Source: CAYVZZ01 sp964456185
GTDB taxonomy: Bacteria; Pseudomonadota; Gammaproteobacteria; Pseudomonadales; Alcanivoracaceae
Direction of reading: 5' to 3'
Assembly: GCA_964456185.1 (NCBI GenBank)
Contig: CAYVZZ010000019.1
Coordinates: 1-25,818, forward strand
DNA length: 25,818 nt
Shown: one piece after another, positions 15,387 through 23,541 of the stretch
Layout: each line of letters starts with the position of its first letter
Position numbering within the stretch: the stretch's first letter is position 1
Position numbers and translations under genes: made by a program
Notes under the pieces: generated by a model
What the model saw: the letters and a program-made list of their open reading frames with translations, nothing else
What the model was told of the DNA's origin: nothing
Database searches by the model: none

Positions 15387-16311
15387 GGGTCACCTCCTGT
15401 CGTGCCTGTTCATTGACTTCACGGAATACGGTCTCCAAGCTGCGCACTTGCGGCGTCAGGCGATACAGCGGCAATCCGGCCTGATAAACCAACTCGGCCA
15501 CCTTGGGAGCCACATCCCGGTTGCCCGGTTCCAGCGACAGGGTGTAACGACCAAAATCATTTGAGGCGACCGTTTTAATGCCATTAATCGCCGCCAATTG
15601 TTCGGTTAAAGCGCGCGCTTTACCCCCCACCTGCAACACCAGAGTGGGCTGGTTTTCCAGCTCTTTGAGCTTGGCGTCGAGCACGAGGCGTCCACGACAC
15701 ATCATCAGCACACGTTCGCACACGGCTTCCACTTCAGATAACACATGGGTCGATATCAGCACGGTGGCGTGTTGAGCCAACTGCTGAATCAAGCGGCGCA
15801 TCTGGCCAATTTGTTCGGGGTCAAGCCCGTTGGTGGGTTCGTCCAAAATGACAATATCGGGACGATGCAAAATAGCCTGTGCCACCCCCACGCGTTGACG
15901 CAAGCCACGCGACAAGGTGCCGATGGTCTGCAATGCACGGTCTTCCAGTTGAGTTTGTTGCAACGCCCAGCGAATGACGTCAGGGCGTTTATCGGCCGGG
16001 ACGGCCATGAGATCGGCACGGAAATTGAGGTATTCCACCACCGTCATATCGGGGTACACCGGGCAATTTTCTGGCAGATAGCCCAGCTTGCGTTGAATGG
16101 CTTGTCGCTTGGTGGACATGGGTAAGCCATCGATGGTGATATGGCCACTGGCTGGATCCAGGTAGCCGGTGAGCATTTTCATGACGGTGGTTTTGCCGGC
16201 ACCATTATGGCCAAGCAGCCCCACTATCTCGCCTTGTTTGATATGGCAACTAACCTCGTCCACTGCCACAAAATCACCATAGCGGCAACAGAGGTCTTTT
16301 GTCTCGATCAT
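15379..16311 (-). CDS. ABC transporter ATP-binding protein (GldA/CcmA-like)
   Basis: This 310-residue cytosolic ATPase powers the adjacent permease-GldG fusion. It shows Walker A GHNGAGKTT (34-42), an LPE Q-loop-region variant in GYLPENCPVYPDMTVVEYL, the signature LSRGLRQRVG (133-142), and Walker B IVILDEPTNGLDP (153-165). The switch histidine is in ISTHVLSEVE. The signature departs from LSGGQ in the way usual for GldA/NatA-type export ATPases (LSKGxRQR). The C-terminal 90 residues form the extra regulatory domain common in this group. It is the first gene of the operon, divergent from the RDD protein gene across 127 bp. The direction is inferred as export, because no binding-protein gene belongs to the operon. 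Confidence 0.9.
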   Translation of the reverse strand: MIETKDLCCRYGDFVAVDEVSCHIKQGEIVGLLGHNGAGKTTVMKMLTGYLDPASGHITIDGLPMSTKRQAIQRKLGYLPENCPVYPDMTVVEYLNFRADLMAVPADKRPDVIRWALQQTQLEDRALQTIGTLSRGLRQRVGVAQAILHRPDIVILDEPTNGLDPEQIGQMRRLIQQLAQHATVLISTHVLSEVEAVCERVLMMCRGRLVLDAKLKELENQPTLVLQVGGKARALTEQLAAINGIKTVASNDFGRYTLSLEPGNRDVAPKVAELVYQAGLPLYRLTPQVRSLETVFREVNEQARQEVTHA

Positions 16312-16438
16312 GAGAGCCTACTTGTGAGTCCTCTGATCCCGATCCAACCGTCTGGTGTGATGAGTCAAATAGGTAAAAGTTCACACTCTTGGGGCAAAAA
16401 ATGGCAAGATAGCGCGGTTGACCAATAGAGTGACTTTT

Positions 16439-16912
16439 ATGACTGCTTTCTCGTCTCTACCGCCCGCTCCCATTTGGCGACGGCTTTTAGCACTGGTCTA
16501 CGATGGCCTGCTGGTACTCGCCATCTGGTTTGTCACGGCAGGGGTTTTAGTGCCGCTGCTTGGGCATTACGGCATCATCCCCATGGAAAACTTTAACGGC
16601 ATCGCGCGTGCGCCCGAGTGGTTCGAGAAATGGGTGCTATGGCCGCTTTTATTGCTCGAAGCTTGGGCTTTTTATGCTTGGTTCTGGATTCATGGCGGTC
16701 AAACATTAGGCATGATCGCGTGGCGCATTAAAGTATTCGATTACCGCCAACGCCGCATTCGAATCTGGCAAACCCTAGTCCGCTTTGGCAGTGGGCTATT
16801 GTCTTTTCCATTAATGGGCGTCGGCATGTGGCTGGTTTGGCTACCACCTCACCAAAGCCTGCAAGATCGCCTGTCGGCTATGGAAACCCGTGCCGTGCCT
16901 AAAAATCATTAA
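16439..16912 (+). CDS. RDD family membrane protein
   Basis: This small integral membrane protein of 157 residues belongs to the RDD family. The eponymous Arg/Asp pattern is present: IWRRLLALVYDGLLVLAIWF in the first helix, WIHGGQTLGMIAWRIKVFD in the loop before the third helix, and HQSLQDRLS near the end. Three to four TM segments are visible. Family functions are mostly unknown; some members act in Na+/H+ antiport or as small transport components. ATG 16439 is chosen over the in-frame TTG 16418 because the family usually starts just before the first Arg-rich helix. It diverges from the ABC operon and is followed, 69 bp later, by lemA. Co-transcription with lemA is possible but not shown. Confidence 0.85.
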   Translation: MTAFSSLPPAPIWRRLLALVYDGLLVLAIWFVTAGVLVPLLGHYGIIPMENFNGIARAPEWFEKWVLWPLLLLEAWAFYAWFWIHGGQTLGMIAWRIKVFDYRQRRIRIWQTLVRFGSGLLSFPLMGVGMWLVWLPPHQSLQDRLSAMETRAVPKNH

Positions 16913-16981
16913 CGCATGCTTGCCAAGCGGTTTGTTTTTCCATACCTTCAAGAAATAAAACAGCATCACTAAGGAAAGCAC

Positions 16982-17569
16982 ATGACTGGGGTTGTTTCAC
17001 TTATCGTTATTGCGCTGATTATTGTCGGCATTATTTACATCTATAACCGCATTGTGGCGTTGCGAAACCTGCACAAAAACGCCTTTGCACAAATCGACGT
17101 GCAACTACAACGCCGCCACGACTTGATTCCCAACCTGGTCGAAACCGCCAAGAAATACATGGAGCACGAGAAAGAAACGCTCACCCAGGTCATTCAAGCG
17201 CGCAATAAAGCGATGACGGCCAAACGCGATGCCACCGAACATCCGGACAACGGCAACGCCATGAATAAAATGGGCGTGGCTGAGGGGTTACTGGGCGGCG
17301 CACTGGCCAACTTTCAGGCTGTGGCAGAAAACTACCCCGACCTCAAAGCCAACGACACCATGAACCAATTGTTGGAAGAGCTCACCAGCACGGAAAACCG
17401 CATTGGCTTTGCGCGTCAGGCGTACAATGATGCCGTGACCGTGTATAACACCTACCGTCAGCAGTTTCCGAATAACATCGTCGCAAACGTGTTTGGCAGC
17501 TTCCTGCCTGCTCATCCGCTGCGTCTGGAAGACCCTGAAGCCCGCAAAGCGGTGAAAGTCTCCTTCTAA
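16982..17569 (+). CDS. lemA: LemA family protein
   Basis: This 195-residue protein has one N-terminal TM helix (about residues 4-23) and a helical-bundle body exposed outside the cytoplasmic membrane or in the periplasm. The LemA hallmarks are clear: YNRIVALRNLHKNAFAQIDV, QLQRRHDLIPNLVETAKKYM, NFQAVAENYPDLKAN and TENRIGFARQAYNDAVTVYN. The role is not established for most members. LemA genes are very often paired with M48 or HtpX-type proteases or TPM-domain proteins, and that pairing occurs here (an M48 gene starts 45 bp downstream). AAGGAA (16971-16976) gives a good Shine-Dalgarno. The symbol denotes the family and not the unrelated GacS kinase once also called LemA. Confidence 0.93.
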   Translation: MTGVVSLIVIALIIVGIIYIYNRIVALRNLHKNAFAQIDVQLQRRHDLIPNLVETAKKYMEHEKETLTQVIQARNKAMTAKRDATEHPDNGNAMNKMGVAEGLLGGALANFQAVAENYPDLKANDTMNQLLEELTSTENRIGFARQAYNDAVTVYNTYRQQFPNNIVANVFGSFLPAHPLRLEDPEARKAVKVSF

Positions 17570-17613
17570 CGTCAACCATCGCCTATTCATAGGTAGCTAT
17601 AACAGGTAACGCG

Positions 17614-19443
17614 TTGAACTTCTTTCAGCAACAACAGGCGGCTCGTCGTGCCAGCCGCCTGTTAATCATTCTGTTTCCCCTTGCACTTTTCACCCTAGTT
17701 TTGCTGGTTAACGCAGGTGTTTTCGCCGTCTGGTGGTTAGCGCAACCGGCTGCCCACCCCAATCTAATACCGTCCGTCATTGCTTACTTGGGAACCGACC
17801 TCTGCCTTGCCACAACGCTTATCACACTGGTGCTATTTAGTGTCGGCAGTCTGGGACGTTATTGGCAGCTGCGCGATAACAACACAGCACTGGCCCGCTT
17901 GGTTGGCGCCACCGAATTACACGCAAAGAATGCCTCACCCAAAGCCACCCGATTATTTAACGTCACTGCCGAAATGGCCGTGGCGGCCGGCATTCCTGCC
18001 CCGCGACTATTTGTCATGGAACGTGAAGCCAGCATTAATGCCTTTGTCAGCGGTCACCACGACAACCCAATAATGGTAGTGACGCAGGGTGCCATAGAGC
18101 ACCTCTCACGCGATGAGCTGCAAGCCATCATAGGGCATGAATTCAGCCACCTGATTAATGATGACACCCGCCTCAACCTGCACCTGCTGGTGGTATTGGC
18201 CGGGCTTATGTCGGTGGGACGGCTGGGCTATCACTTGGTAGATATGGCCATCACCAATAACGGAAAGGATAACCAATGGCGTATCAGCAGCGATGCGGAC
18301 GATTTCAACAAATCAGTCGCAGGCTATGCCCTGCTACCCGGCCTGCTATTGCTGGTGGCCGGATATGCTGGCCTTTTCCAGGGACGATTAATCAAAGCGG
18401 CCATTAGCCGCCGACGCGAAATGCTTGCCGATGCCGCAGCGCACCAATTGACGCGCAACCCGGTGGCGCTCGCCAGCGCCTTAATGAAAATGCGCGACGG
18501 CCCAGGTTCGCTGCTTCATCACGCCCATGCCGAAGACATCAACCACATGTGTTTTGGTGACAGCGTGCGCATTCGCTTTCGGCGCTTGCTGGCCACACAC
18601 CCCGACATGGATCATCGGCTTGAGCACTTGGGAAGCCGTTATGTGGCTCGTGCGCGTGTGCATCTGCGCAAACAATCACGCCCGCTGAAAAAGCAGCCAG
18701 TCGATAAACACCTGGGTTATGCGCAAAGCCTGGTTCAAAGCCTCCCCGAGGCGCTGGCCAACCACATAAAAGATCCTCAGGGCGCCTGCCTGGTCATTTA
18801 TGCGCTACTCATGGATGTTGACCGGCAGCGTTTTTTGCCCAACGTCAGTGAAGCGGATAAACACAAGCTGTCGACTCTAGTAGAGCAAATTAGCAAGCTC
18901 GGCAGCCGTACACGGCTCCCTCTCATTGATCTTTGCCTTCCCGCTTTGCTGCGTCTGGACGACAAATCCAAAAATCAGCTGCTGAGCAATATCGACTGGC
19001 TCATCAAAGTCGACGAGCAAATCACCCTGTTTGAATATTTGCTAAGGCAGCTGGTACGCAACCGACTGATTGAACAAACGCCTGCCAAGGTGATTTACAA
19101 GCGCCTCAGCCAAGTGGAAACACAAACGCAACTGCTGATGTCGATGCTGATTCACCAAACCGCACAAACGGACGCTGAGAAGCAGCAGCTATTCAAACAG
19201 TTCGCGCTGCCGTTATTATCCACCGGATGCCAACTTTTACCCATTGAACATTGCAGTTTAACAGCGCTGGCTCAGGCTTTGCGGCAGCTTCGTCAGCTCG
19301 CCCCCTTACCCAAAGGCACACTAATTGGCTGCTGTGCCGATATCGTGCGCATTGACGGCAAGATACAAGTTAACGAGCTGGAGCTTATGCGCTTGGTTTG
19401 CTCCCTGCTTAGTGTGCCGCTTCCCGCGCTTAAACAAGTTTGA
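17614..19443 (+). CDS. M48 family metalloprotease with long C-terminal extension
   Basis: This membrane zinc protease of the M48 (HtpX/Ste24-like) family is 609 residues long, about twice HtpX. It starts at TTG 17614 with AGGTAA 7 bp upstream. It has two N-terminal TM helices (about 17-43 and 62-80), then the protease core with HEFSH (175-179; zinc ligands H175 and H179, catalytic E176) and the third ligand E269 in SRRREMLADAAA. Another TM pair brackets the region (about 191-207 and 238-257). Residues 340-609 are a helical extension ending in ADIVRIDGKIQVNELELMRL followed by PLPAL, which resembles a TerB-like acidic metal-binding motif. The substrate is probably membrane-protein turnover, by analogy with HtpX. 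It follows lemA by 44 bp and probably works with it. Confidence 0.87.
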   Translation: MNFFQQQQAARRASRLLIILFPLALFTLVLLVNAGVFAVWWLAQPAAHPNLIPSVIAYLGTDLCLATTLITLVLFSVGSLGRYWQLRDNNTALARLVGATELHAKNASPKATRLFNVTAEMAVAAGIPAPRLFVMEREASINAFVSGHHDNPIMVVTQGAIEHLSRDELQAIIGHEFSHLINDDTRLNLHLLVVLAGLMSVGRLGYHLVDMAITNNGKDNQWRISSDADDFNKSVAGYALLPGLLLLVAGYAGLFQGRLIKAAISRRREMLADAAAHQLTRNPVALASALMKMRDGPGSLLHHAHAEDINHMCFGDSVRIRFRRLLATHPDMDHRLEHLGSRYVARARVHLRKQSRPLKKQPVDKHLGYAQSLVQSLPEALANHIKDPQGACLVIYALLMDVDRQRFLPNVSEADKHKLSTLVEQISKLGSRTRLPLIDLCLPALLRLDDKSKNQLLSNIDWLIKVDEQITLFEYLLRQLVRNRLIEQTPAKVIYKRLSQVETQTQLLMSMLIHQTAQTDAEKQQLFKQFALPLLSTGCQLLPIEHCSLTALAQALRQLRQLAPLPKGTLIGCCADIVRIDGKIQVNELELMRLVCSLLSVPLPALKQV

Positions 19444-19502
19444 GACTGGGCAAACCATTTATCGGCAAGCCGCTACCTTTTGTAAATATACTGCTTTACT
19501 AT

Positions 19503-19527
19503 GAGTAGAAAGCCTTACAGACTACTC
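19503..19527. other. Inverted repeat upstream of the 122-residue unknown gene
   Basis: GAGTAG (19503-19508) and CTACTC (19522-19527) form a 6-bp perfect stem with a 13-nt spacer in the 142-bp gap between the M48 gene and the next start. It has no following T-run, so it is not a clear terminator. It could be an operator, an mRNA leader hairpin, or chance. Confidence 0.25.
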
Positions 19528-19585
19528 GTCACTTTCTGAACAATAAACGACAAAAGGTTTGCCGCGCAGCAATAAGGATTGCGAC

Positions 19586-19954
19586 ATGGAATTCAACAAA
19601 ATCAGTGAGCAACAAGCTTGGGATAAGGTGGCCGAATCCACTCAAGCCGTTCGCCTCGGTCAGGTGAACAAGCAGCTCCTGCAATGGTTGGAAAACCAAG
19701 GCATTAACCTCATGCGCGCTGCCTTCCCCTGCATTCGCCAATTTGACGAAAAGGTCTATTCCGGCACCGTCATTGCGGGTTCTCGCCAAGCTTACGAATA
19801 TTTCGTCGACTTGGACTCACCCGAAGAAGGTGAGCTGGAAGATGTGACCAACCAGCTCGGCCCCAAAGATCCCAAACACCCGAAAAGCGATGTGAAGGAT
19901 CTAATCACCATGGCATTGCTTTATTTTGACAACGAAAACGCTAACGGTGGTTAA
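19586..19954 (+). CDS. Hypothetical protein, 122 residues
   Basis: I do not recognise this gene. It starts at ATG 19586 with AAGGAT 6 bp upstream; a TTG at 19559 is in frame but less likely. The product is acidic, soluble-looking and has no signal peptide or membrane segment. It begins MEFNKISEQQAWDKVAES, has a hydrophobic core stretch around INLMRAAFPCIRQF and VIAGSRQAYEYFVDL, then an acidic patch SPEEGELEDV. It ends with a hydrophilic loop rich in Pro and Lys (GPKDPKHPKSD) and a short helix DLITMALLYFDNENA. One cysteine is present. It has its own 142-bp upstream region and shares four stop-codon bases (19951-19954) with convergent nadE. Good start signals, biased composition and the tight fit to nadE support a real gene. 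Confidence 0.7.
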   Translation: MEFNKISEQQAWDKVAESTQAVRLGQVNKQLLQWLENQGINLMRAAFPCIRQFDEKVYSGTVIAGSRQAYEYFVDLDSPEEGELEDVTNQLGPKDPKHPKSDVKDLITMALLYFDNENANGG

Positions 19955-21579
19955 TCGCCCGGGCGCCAGCCATTGGTAATCGGGTAACGTCGATCCCGGC
20001 TAAAGGAACGCGCGGTAATACAAGGCCCCAGTGCCGCTTGGTGGCGCTTGTACTCGTTTTGATCCACCAATTTCACTACGCGATACACTGTATCTCGATC
20101 GTAGCCAGCACGAATCGTGGCTTCGGCACTCATGTCGCGCTCGACATAGCATTCCAAAATCGCATCCAGTACATCGTAATCGGGCAGACTATCTTGATCG
20201 AGCTGACCGGGTGACAGCTCGGCGGACGGCGGACGCGTAATAATGCGCTCGGGAATCACTTCCTTGCCGGCTTTTTCATTGCAATAACGCGCCAAGCGAT
20301 ACACCCAAGTCTTGGACACATCTGCAATCACGCCAAAGCCACCAACCATATCGCCATACAGCGTGGCATAACCCACCGCGGCTTCACTTTTATTTCCCGT
20401 CGACATCACTAATGCGCCCAGCTTATTGGACAATGCCATCAGCAATACGCCGCGACAACGCGCCTGTAAATTTTCCTCGGTTTTATCGCGTTCAGTGCCT
20501 TCAAACAACGGCAACAACAAGGTATCAAAGCCATTAATGGCCTCGGCAATGGGCAGCACGTGATAGGTTACGCCCACGTTGGCTGCCAATTTCTCGGCAT
20601 CTTCGGTGCTCATGCTTGAGGTGTAGTGATACGGCATCATCACCGCTTGCACCTTATCGGCACCCAGCGCCTCAACAGCCAAGGCCAGCACCAAGGCCGA
20701 ATCAATCCCGCCGGACAACCCTAGCACGGCGCTATCAAAGCCGTTTTTACGCACATAATCTCTTAGCGCCAACACCAAGGCTAGCCAAGTCGATTCTTCC
20801 ACTGACAAATCAGCCGGCTCAGTGCTTTTGGCCGATAGCTGAACAGCGCCCTCTGGCGCTTGGCTAACTTCCACCGGCCACAAACAAGACTCAAAGAAAG
20901 GAGCTTGAGCCAACCGTTTGCCTTCACCACTCAGCAGCATGGAGCCGCCATCGAACACTAGCGTGTCTTGGCCACCCACCAAATTACAATACACCAGCGG
21001 CACGCCCTTGGTGCCCAAACGCGCCTCTAATACGTTCAAACGACGCTCGTGCTTTCCCTGACGATACGGCGAGGCATTCAAACTAATTAACAACTCGGCA
21101 CCAGCAGCTACCGCTTGTTCTATGGGGCCATCATGCCACGCATCTTCACCAATCAGCAGCCCGACCTTAAGACCGTTTATGTCCAGCACACTCGGTGTTT
21201 TGAGGCATTCAAAATAATGCTGTTCTTCAAACAAGCGCCCCGTCGGCAAACATTGTTTGATGTATTCCACCGGCTTACTACGCGGCGCGATATACCCCGC
21301 CACATTAACCCGGCTGCCTTTGCGAACCGCAGGGTAACCAACAATGACAGCCACGGGCGTTTCCCGCGATATGCCTTCCAGCGCTTCACCAACACGGGTG
21401 TTCAAGCTGGGGCGCAGCAGCAAGTCTTCCGGCGGGTAGCCGGTTAACGCCAATTCGGGGAACACCACCAAATCGGCTTGATGCTCTTCTACAGCCCGCC
21501 CTGCGGCCACTAAAATCTGTTCGCAATTACCGTCAATATCGCCCACTAAAAAATCGATTTGAGCTACGACCAAGCGCAT
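19951..21579 (-). CDS. nadE: NAD+ synthetase with N-terminal glutaminase-like domain (catalytic Cys apparently lost)
   Basis: The last step of NAD synthesis: deamido-NAD + ATP + nitrogen donor to NAD. The product has 542 residues: a nitrilase-type glutaminase domain (about 1-245) and an ATP-pyrophosphatase synthetase domain (about 265-542). The synthetase part is intact, with the PP-loop LSGGIDSALVLALAVEALG, a STGNKSEAAVGYATLYGD segment and the C-terminal RAFSRDRRYPITNGW. In the glutaminase part the catalytic Glu (E42, FPELALTGYPPEDLL) and Lys (K109, EYIKQCLPTG) are visible. The nucleophile position, normally Cys in an ICEDxW motif, reads LLIGEDAWHDG, a Gly at residue 144 (codon 21148-21150). 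If the read is right, the enzyme cannot hydrolyse glutamine the usual way and may use free ammonia. GAAGGGA precedes the ATG. It is convergent with the 122-residue gene. Confidence 0.92.
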   Translation of the reverse strand: MRLVVAQIDFLVGDIDGNCEQILVAAGRAVEEHQADLVVFPELALTGYPPEDLLLRPSLNTRVGEALEGISRETPVAVIVGYPAVRKGSRVNVAGYIAPRSKPVEYIKQCLPTGRLFEEQHYFECLKTPSVLDINGLKVGLLIGEDAWHDGPIEQAVAAGAELLISLNASPYRQGKHERRLNVLEARLGTKGVPLVYCNLVGGQDTLVFDGGSMLLSGEGKRLAQAPFFESCLWPVEVSQAPEGAVQLSAKSTEPADLSVEESTWLALVLALRDYVRKNGFDSAVLGLSGGIDSALVLALAVEALGADKVQAVMMPYHYTSSMSTEDAEKLAANVGVTYHVLPIAEAINGFDTLLLPLFEGTERDKTEENLQARCRGVLLMALSNKLGALVMSTGNKSEAAVGYATLYGDMVGGFGVIADVSKTWVYRLARYCNEKAGKEVIPERIITRPPSAELSPGQLDQDSLPDYDVLDAILECYVERDMSAEATIRAGYDRDTVYRVVKLVDQNEYKRHQAALGPCITARSFSRDRRYPITNGWRPGD

Positions 21580-21653
21580 TTGTTTTCCCTTCGTTTAAAC
21601 TATGTTTATCGGTGGCGTTATCCAGTGTCATTTCCACTGCATTGTGCAATGGT

Positions 21654-21683
21654 TTGACCTGCTACTCCACTTAACGCCATTAT
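21654..21683 (+). promoter_or_regulatory. Candidate sigma-70 promoter for the PP0621-pilS-pilR operon
   Basis: TTGACC (21654-21659) and CATTAT (21678-21683) match the -35 and -10 consensus at five and four of six positions with an 18-bp spacer, about 35 bp upstream of the PP0621-family ATG. It lies in the 139-bp divergent region shared with nadE. No sigma-54 -24/-12 element was seen. Confidence 0.35.
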
Positions 21684-21718
21684 TAGCCTTTATTCACGCC
21701 AAGGAGCCTAACACCCAC

Positions 21719-21979
21719 ATGATTGTGCGCATTATTATACTGGCTATCATCATCTGGCTAGTCTGGTATTGGCTTATTCGCCAGCCCGACACCGCAAAAA
21801 AAACGACTCAACGGAACAACGAGCCAGAAAACAACAATGGCAGCACGCGTATGGTTAAGTGTGCCGACTGTCAGCTCTTCCTGCCGATCGATGAGGCACT
21901 ACAGTATGGTGACCATCATTTTTGCAGCCAACAACATCTCGCCCATTTCAATCATCAAACCCATTCGGCAGACAGCTAA
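21719..21979 (+). CDS. PP0621 family microprotein with zinc-binding motif
   Basis: This is an 86-residue protein with one N-terminal TM helix (about 2-19), a polar linker, and a C-terminal cytosolic metal-binding segment: C48 and C51 in MVKCADC, and C69 with H73 in HHFCSQQH. That pattern is the PP0621 family, which in pseudomonads is encoded directly upstream of pilS, as here. The function is unknown. The start is ATG 21719, with AAGGAG at 21701-21706 (a rather long 12-nt spacing). The frame is open back to 21602, but those 39 residues look non-coding for the family. The stop TAA shares its last A with the ATG of pilS (TAATG), so translation of the two is probably coupled. Confidence 0.85.
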   Translation: MIVRIIILAIIIWLVWYWLIRQPDTAKKTTQRNNEPENNNGSTRMVKCADCQLFLPIDEALQYGDHHFCSQQHLAHFNHQTHSADS

Positions 21980-23511
21980 TGGCGCGTGAAACACAAATGA
22001 CACCCACCGCCATTTACCACGGCTATCGCATCCTGCTCGCCTCTTTGCTGTTGTATATCGCCGGGCAATACAGCACTTTTTCGACCAACCATCTTACCCA
22101 CAACTTTATGCTGGTTTGTGTGGGCTACCTTCCACTTGCAATTCTTATACCACTTTTGCCCAGCCGTTTTTTGGTCGTGGGCTTTATTATTGATGTTGCC
22201 GCCACCATCCTGCTCATTCATACCAGTGGCGGATTAGCCGACAGCTTTGCCGTACTTATGCTTGTCGTGGTGGCCAGCGCCAACATTCTCATGAGCATGC
22301 GACTGGGACTGTTTATCGCTGCCTTAGCCACCTTAACCATTTTAGGCGAGCAAGCTTGGTTAAGTTTAACGCCTGGCGTTCAGATTAATTTCAGTGGAGT
22401 GGGCTTGCTTGGTCTGGCATTCTTCGCCACGTCTCTGTTGGTGCAACAACTATCCATGCGTCTCGAACGCAGCGAAGCGCTAACCATCAAGCAGCGCCAA
22501 GCCATCAGCCAACTGGAAGAGCTCAACCGGCAAATCGTCAGCCGTTTACGCACCGGTATTATTGTCTTCGACCGCTATCGTCAGGTGTTAACCGCCAACC
22601 CCACCGCGCAACAATTGTTTAACGCGCCGCTAGCGGGTAATCCACTTCCCGAACAACTGTCGCATTCTTACAACGAATGGCTGCAGCAACCACACAATTA
22701 CCGCCCGTCCCTTAAGATATCATCACAGATGCCCGCCATGCTGGCGCGCTTTGCCAAGCTGGATGAAAACGACCAGCACTCACAAACGGTGCTCTTTCTG
22801 GAAGACGAATCGCGCCTCACTCAAGAAGCGCAGCATCTAAAGCTGGCCTCGCTCGGCCGCATGTCGGCGATTATCGCCCATGAGATTCGCAACCCCTTAA
22901 GCGCCATCCAACACGCCACGGACTTACTGGCCGAAGAAGTCGAAACGGAAGACAACGAGCCTTTGTTCAACATTGTGCGCAACCACGTCAAGCGCGTGAA
23001 CGGCATCATCAGCGGCATTCTCAACTTATCACGCCGCCCGGAAGGCCGCAGCGAGCAGCTTCATCTCGCTACTGAGGTGCAAAAAGCGCTTGATCAACTC
23101 AGGCAACAAGGCGTCGATTGCCGCCCCATACACATCGACTCAATTGATGACGACTTACACATCCGCTTCATCGCCGAGCAACTCCAGCAGCTCATACAAA
23201 ACCTGATCACCAACGCCTTTCTTCATGGTGGCGACAAGGTAGAAATCACCCTAACAGCAGGACGTCACTCACGTAGCCGCCTGCCTTGGCTGTGTATTGC
23301 CGATAACGGCAAAGGCATTTCAGCAGAGGCGCGCAAGCACTTATTCGAGCCCTTTTTCACCACATCGCGTAGCGGTAACGGTCTAGGGCTTTTTGTGTGT
23401 CGTGAGCTTTGCGAAGCCAACCAAGCGCAACTGCTTTTGGAAGATGATGATCCGGCCAATCCGGGAGCGCACTTTGTGATAACCTTTGCTCATCCCGACC
23501 GTCTATTTTAA
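21979..23511 (+). CDS. pilS: Sensor histidine kinase PilS
   Basis: This is the membrane histidine kinase of the PilS/PilR system, which in Pseudomonas senses pilin levels in the membrane and controls pilA transcription. The 510-residue product starts at ATG 21979, overlapping the preceding stop by one base; the upstream open frame to 21922 lies inside the PP0621 gene. Six hydrophobic segments occupy about residues 15-156. A PAS-like domain (about 185-275) follows, then the HisKA dimerisation helix with the H-box LGRMSAIIAHEIRNPLSAI (phospho-acceptor H301), an N-box near LITNAFLHGG, and the G-boxes DNGKGIS and GNGLGLF. P. aeruginosa PilS is about 530 residues with the same order. All catalytic boxes are intact. 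The next gene, 30 bp downstream, is pilR. No pilin gene is visible in the window. Confidence 0.92.
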   Translation: MARETQMTPTAIYHGYRILLASLLLYIAGQYSTFSTNHLTHNFMLVCVGYLPLAILIPLLPSRFLVVGFIIDVAATILLIHTSGGLADSFAVLMLVVVASANILMSMRLGLFIAALATLTILGEQAWLSLTPGVQINFSGVGLLGLAFFATSLLVQQLSMRLERSEALTIKQRQAISQLEELNRQIVSRLRTGIIVFDRYRQVLTANPTAQQLFNAPLAGNPLPEQLSHSYNEWLQQPHNYRPSLKISSQMPAMLARFAKLDENDQHSQTVLFLEDESRLTQEAQHLKLASLGRMSAIIAHEIRNPLSAIQHATDLLAEEVETEDNEPLFNIVRNHVKRVNGIISGILNLSRRPEGRSEQLHLATEVQKALDQLRQQGVDCRPIHIDSIDDDLHIRFIAEQLQQLIQNLITNAFLHGGDKVEITLTAGRHSRSRLPWLCIADNGKGISAEARKHLFEPFFTTSRSGNGLGLFVCRELCEANQAQLLLEDDDPANPGAHFVITFAHPDRLF

Positions 23512-23541
23512 TAACAACCCAGACAACACCTTCGGCAACCT

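Noticed and set aside
11485..16311. Gliding motility function for the Gld-like operon
   Set aside because: No other gliding or type IX secretion genes are present, and related ABC operons are widespread in non-gliding bacteria.
19474..19502. Possible promoter TACCTT-N17-TACTAT upstream of the 122-residue gene
   Set aside because: The -35 match is poor and only the -10 is reasonable, so it was not listed as a feature.
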